Part shown: positions 62,216 through 64,000 of the stretch, in pieces
How the letters are laid out: every line of letters starts with the position of its first letter
Numbering within the stretch: the stretch's first letter is position 1
Assembly (NCBI GenBank): GCA_036557785.1
Contig: DATBGZ010000015.1
Coordinates: 124,001 to 188,000 of the forward strand
Direction of reading: 5' to 3'
Length of the DNA: 64,000 nucleotides
DNA from: DATBGZ01 sp036557785
Lineage (GTDB): Bacteria > Actinomycetota > Actinomycetes > Mycobacteriales > Micromonosporaceae
Made by a program: the position numbers and the translations under genes
The notes under the pieces: generated by a model
The model's input: only the letters and a program-made list of their open reading frames with translations
What the model was told of the DNA's origin: nothing
Databases searched by the model: none

Positions 62216-62258
62216 CAGCCATGCCATCTGCTCCTAACTTGCGAGAAAGCGATTTCTC
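62212..62258 (+). promoter_or_regulatory. Promoter and operator of importer 3 binding protein
   Basis: TTGACA (62212-62217), 17-base spacer, TAACTT (62235-62240), followed two bases later by GAGAAAGCGATTTCTC (62243-62258), a near-perfect dyad. The -35 shares bases with the lacI stop codon. A 160-base leader without a gene precedes the start at 62419. Confidence 0.8.
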
Positions 62259-62418
62259 CGGTCGGGTCGGGCCTCCCGACCCGACCGGAAGCCCCACTCC
62301 GTCGCATCGACGAGCCCTGACGTCGGTGCGACGGCGGCTCGATCATGCACGGCCTGTCCACGACACTCAGCGGTACCGGCCACCCGATCCACAAAGGGGA
62401 AAGGAAGGGGCATCCGCA

Positions 62419-63756
62419 GTGAAAGGTTTCAAGACGGCGCGCACGGCGCTGCTCGCCGGCGGCGTCGCGCTGGCGATGGTCGCCGCCGCGGCCTGTAGCA
62501 ACGGCGGTGGTTCGCCGATCGGCGGGGGTGCACTGCCCACGGACAACGTGACGCTCACCTTCTGGTGGTGGGGTGACGATGCGCGGGCGGCCACCACCCA
62601 GAAGATCATCGACAAGTTCCAGGCCAAGTACCCGTTCATTCATGTCGATGGTGAGAGCCAGACCTTCGACCACTACTTCGACAACCTCGCCACCCAGTTC
62701 GCGGGCAACAGCGCGCCGGACGTCATCACCATGGGCGGCTCCTACGTCCTGAGCTACGCCGAGGGCGGCAACCTGCTCCAGCTCGACGACCCCGCGTTGG
62801 GCAACGAGATGCACATCAACGCGTTCACCCCGTCGATCCTCTCGGCGTCCACTGTCGACAACAAGGTCTACGGCGTGCCGACCGGTGGCAACACGATCGC
62901 CGTGATGGTCAACCCGAAGGTCTTCGCGGCCGCTGGCGTCGCGCTGCCCAACGACGACACGTGGACCTGGCAGGACTTCGTCAGCATCGCCAACCAGATC
63001 ACCGCGCAGTCCCCCGCCGGCACGTACGGCGCCGAGGTGCGCACGTACGACCTGCTCGGCGCGTTCGCGGGCCAGCGCACTCCGTTGTATGACTCCGCGG
63101 GCAACCTCACGGCCACCGCCGACACGCTGACGGCCCAGTTCCAGCTGCTGAAGGACCTGGAGGACGGCCATGGCCTGCCGCCGGCCGACCTCATGGCGCA
63201 GGTGCTGACCGTCCCGACCGCGCAGACACTCTTCGGCCAGGGCCGCGCGGGCATGTTCGTCGGCTACACCAACCAGATCGGCGACTACGCGACGGCCGCG
63301 GGCAACCCGGCCGACGGGACCGACGACTTCCAGTTGCTCCGGCTGCCCAGCGAGTCGCAGTACGCCCACCCGGGCCAGGCGCTGCTGCCCTCGCAGTACT
63401 TCACGGTCAACAAGGCCACGAAGTACCCGCGCCAGTCAGCACTGCTCGTCGACTTCCTGGTGAACTCCAACGAGGCTGGCGAACTGGTCCTGACCAACCG
63501 CGGCGTCCCGTCCAACCCCCAGGTGGCGGCCGACATCGCCCCGCTCCTGCAGGGCTATGACAAGACGCAGGCGCAGTTCATGAGCCGGGTCGCACCGAAG
63601 CTCGGCCCCTACGTGCCGCCGCCGGCCTGGGCGACGGACGTCAACTCCATCACCCAGAACCTCGAGACCGCGGTCGAGTCCGGCACCACGACGCCGGCCG
63701 ACGCCGCGCAGCAATGGCTCACGCAGATGGCCCAGTCGAAGACGGCCAACTCCTAG
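62419..63756 (+). CDS. Sugar ABC importer substrate-binding lipoprotein (importer 3)
   Basis: 445 aa family 1 solute-binding protein. Lipoprotein signal with MVAAAACSNGGG (cysteine at about 26), then a Gly/Ser linker and MalE-like blocks LTFWWWGDDARA, FAGNSAPDVITMGG, GVPTGGNTIAVMVN and GRAGMFVGYTNQIG. GTG 62419 follows GGAAGGGG by eight bases. It is transcribed away from its permeases under a matching operator, so the two arms are probably co-regulated. Ligand unknown, probably a glucan- or mannan-derived oligosaccharide given GH5. Confidence 0.93.
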   Translation: MKGFKTARTALLAGGVALAMVAAAACSNGGGSPIGGGALPTDNVTLTFWWWGDDARAATTQKIIDKFQAKYPFIHVDGESQTFDHYFDNLATQFAGNSAPDVITMGGSYVLSYAEGGNLLQLDDPALGNEMHINAFTPSILSASTVDNKVYGVPTGGNTIAVMVNPKVFAAAGVALPNDDTWTWQDFVSIANQITAQSPAGTYGAEVRTYDLLGAFAGQRTPLYDSAGNLTATADTLTAQFQLLKDLEDGHGLPPADLMAQVLTVPTAQTLFGQGRAGMFVGYTNQIGDYATAAGNPADGTDDFQLLRLPSESQYAHPGQALLPSQYFTVNKATKYPRQSALLVDFLVNSNEAGELVLTNRGVPSNPQVAADIAPLLQGYDKTQAQFMSRVAPKLGPYVPPPAWATDVNSITQNLETAVESGTTTPADAAQQWLTQMAQSKTANS

Positions 63757-63770
63757 CGAACCACCGAGCA

Positions 63771-64000
63771 CTACCGCGGGTGCGGTCCACTGTGGACCGC
63801 ACCCGCGGCCTTCGCCACGGGACGCCGGGTAGCGCTGAGCGTGGATGCGCGGGCCACGAGGTCGGGCACGAAGATCATCTGTTGGTGGCGATGCCGGGCG
63901 CTGGTCGCCTCGTCGATGACGAGCCGGGCCGCCGTACGGCCCAGTTCCAGCCTGGGCTGGCGTACCGACGTGATCGGGATCGCCGCGGCAGCAGCGAAGT
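63771..64000 (-). CDS. LacI-family regulator, C-terminal part (runs off the window)
   Basis: Partial frame, 75 complete codons ending at TAG 63773-63771. Residues ITSVRQPRLELGRTAARLVIDEA and IFVPDLVARAS are the typical end of a LacI/GalR sensor domain. The final dozen codons are formed by the terminator palindrome below. The 5' end lies beyond base 64000. Confidence 0.85.
   Translation of the reverse strand, partial: FAAAAAIPITSVRQPRLELGRTAARLVIDEATSARHRHQQMIFVPDLVARASTLSATRRPVAKAAGAVHSGPHPR
63774..63808. terminator. 16-bp perfect stem-loop terminator
   Basis: Arms 63774-63789 and 63793-63808 with a three-base loop, 18 bases after the binding-protein stop. It lies within the 3' coding end of the convergent LacI gene, so it can serve both transcripts. 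Confidence 0.85.

Overview
The window is very GC-rich and has actinomycete hallmarks: GTG/TTG starts, several probably leaderless genes, an ANTAR response regulator, a SigC-type ECF sigma factor, an F420-type luciferase-like oxidoreductase, and sugar ABC importers with no local ATPase (actinomycetes usually share an MsiK-type ATPase). A soil or plant-associated filamentous actinomycete, plausibly Micromonosporaceae, fits best. The family name is inference; nothing here proves it.

Layout. 0-6.5 kb: a PdtaR-like regulator, a tRNA with anticodon CAA but a short variable loop, a GH20 hexosaminidase, a membrane protein, a NarL-type two-component system and a class A beta-lactamase-fold serine hydrolase. 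6.8-14.2 kb: a PEBP protein, a glycogen-debranching-type glucosidase, and a LacI regulator with a binding protein and two permeases (sugar importer 1). 14.2-37.4 kb: mixed housekeeping and accessory genes (MFS, MMPL, formate-THF ligase, methyltransferases, SpoU RNA methylase, sigC with a divergent anti-sigma candidate, a decayed SigE-type sigma gene, an AAA ATPase with a nuclease-like C-terminus). This part is scattered with repeats: a 14-bp minisatellite, a 16-bp iteron array, an IS5-family remnant, inverted-repeat elements and partial gene duplications.

38-64 kb is a carbohydrate region. It holds a GDSL esterase, a GH67 alpha-glucuronidase, a GH39 beta-xylosidase with a DUF624 protein, an Lpl/Ytc-type oligosaccharide importer (importer 2), uronate isomerase and fructuronate reductase, and a LacI regulator. 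This reads as a glucuronoxylan (aldouronate) system: import acidic xylo-oligosaccharides, cut off glucuronate and xylose, and send glucuronate through the isomerase/fructuronate pathway. A shared operator-like motif (RCAAACGNNTGC) lies at three of its promoters. Next comes a second unit: an MGH1-like hydrolase, a GH5 hydrolase, a Gfo/Idh oxidoreductase, importer 3 and another LacI regulator. Here a different motif (GAAARCGNTTTC) sits directly downstream of recognisable -35/-10 promoters on both sides of the lacI gene. The window ends inside a further LacI-family gene.

Each of the three binding-protein genes is followed by strong stem-loops: one before the permeases of importer 1, two before the hydrolase gene of importer 2, and one terminator after importer 3. 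No CRISPR array, prophage, biosynthetic gene cluster or recognisable defence island was seen. The least explained items are the fold-back structure centred near 37712, the two related inverted-repeat elements at 30.4 and 55.7 kb, the iteron array before the AAA ATPase, and the unusual tRNA.
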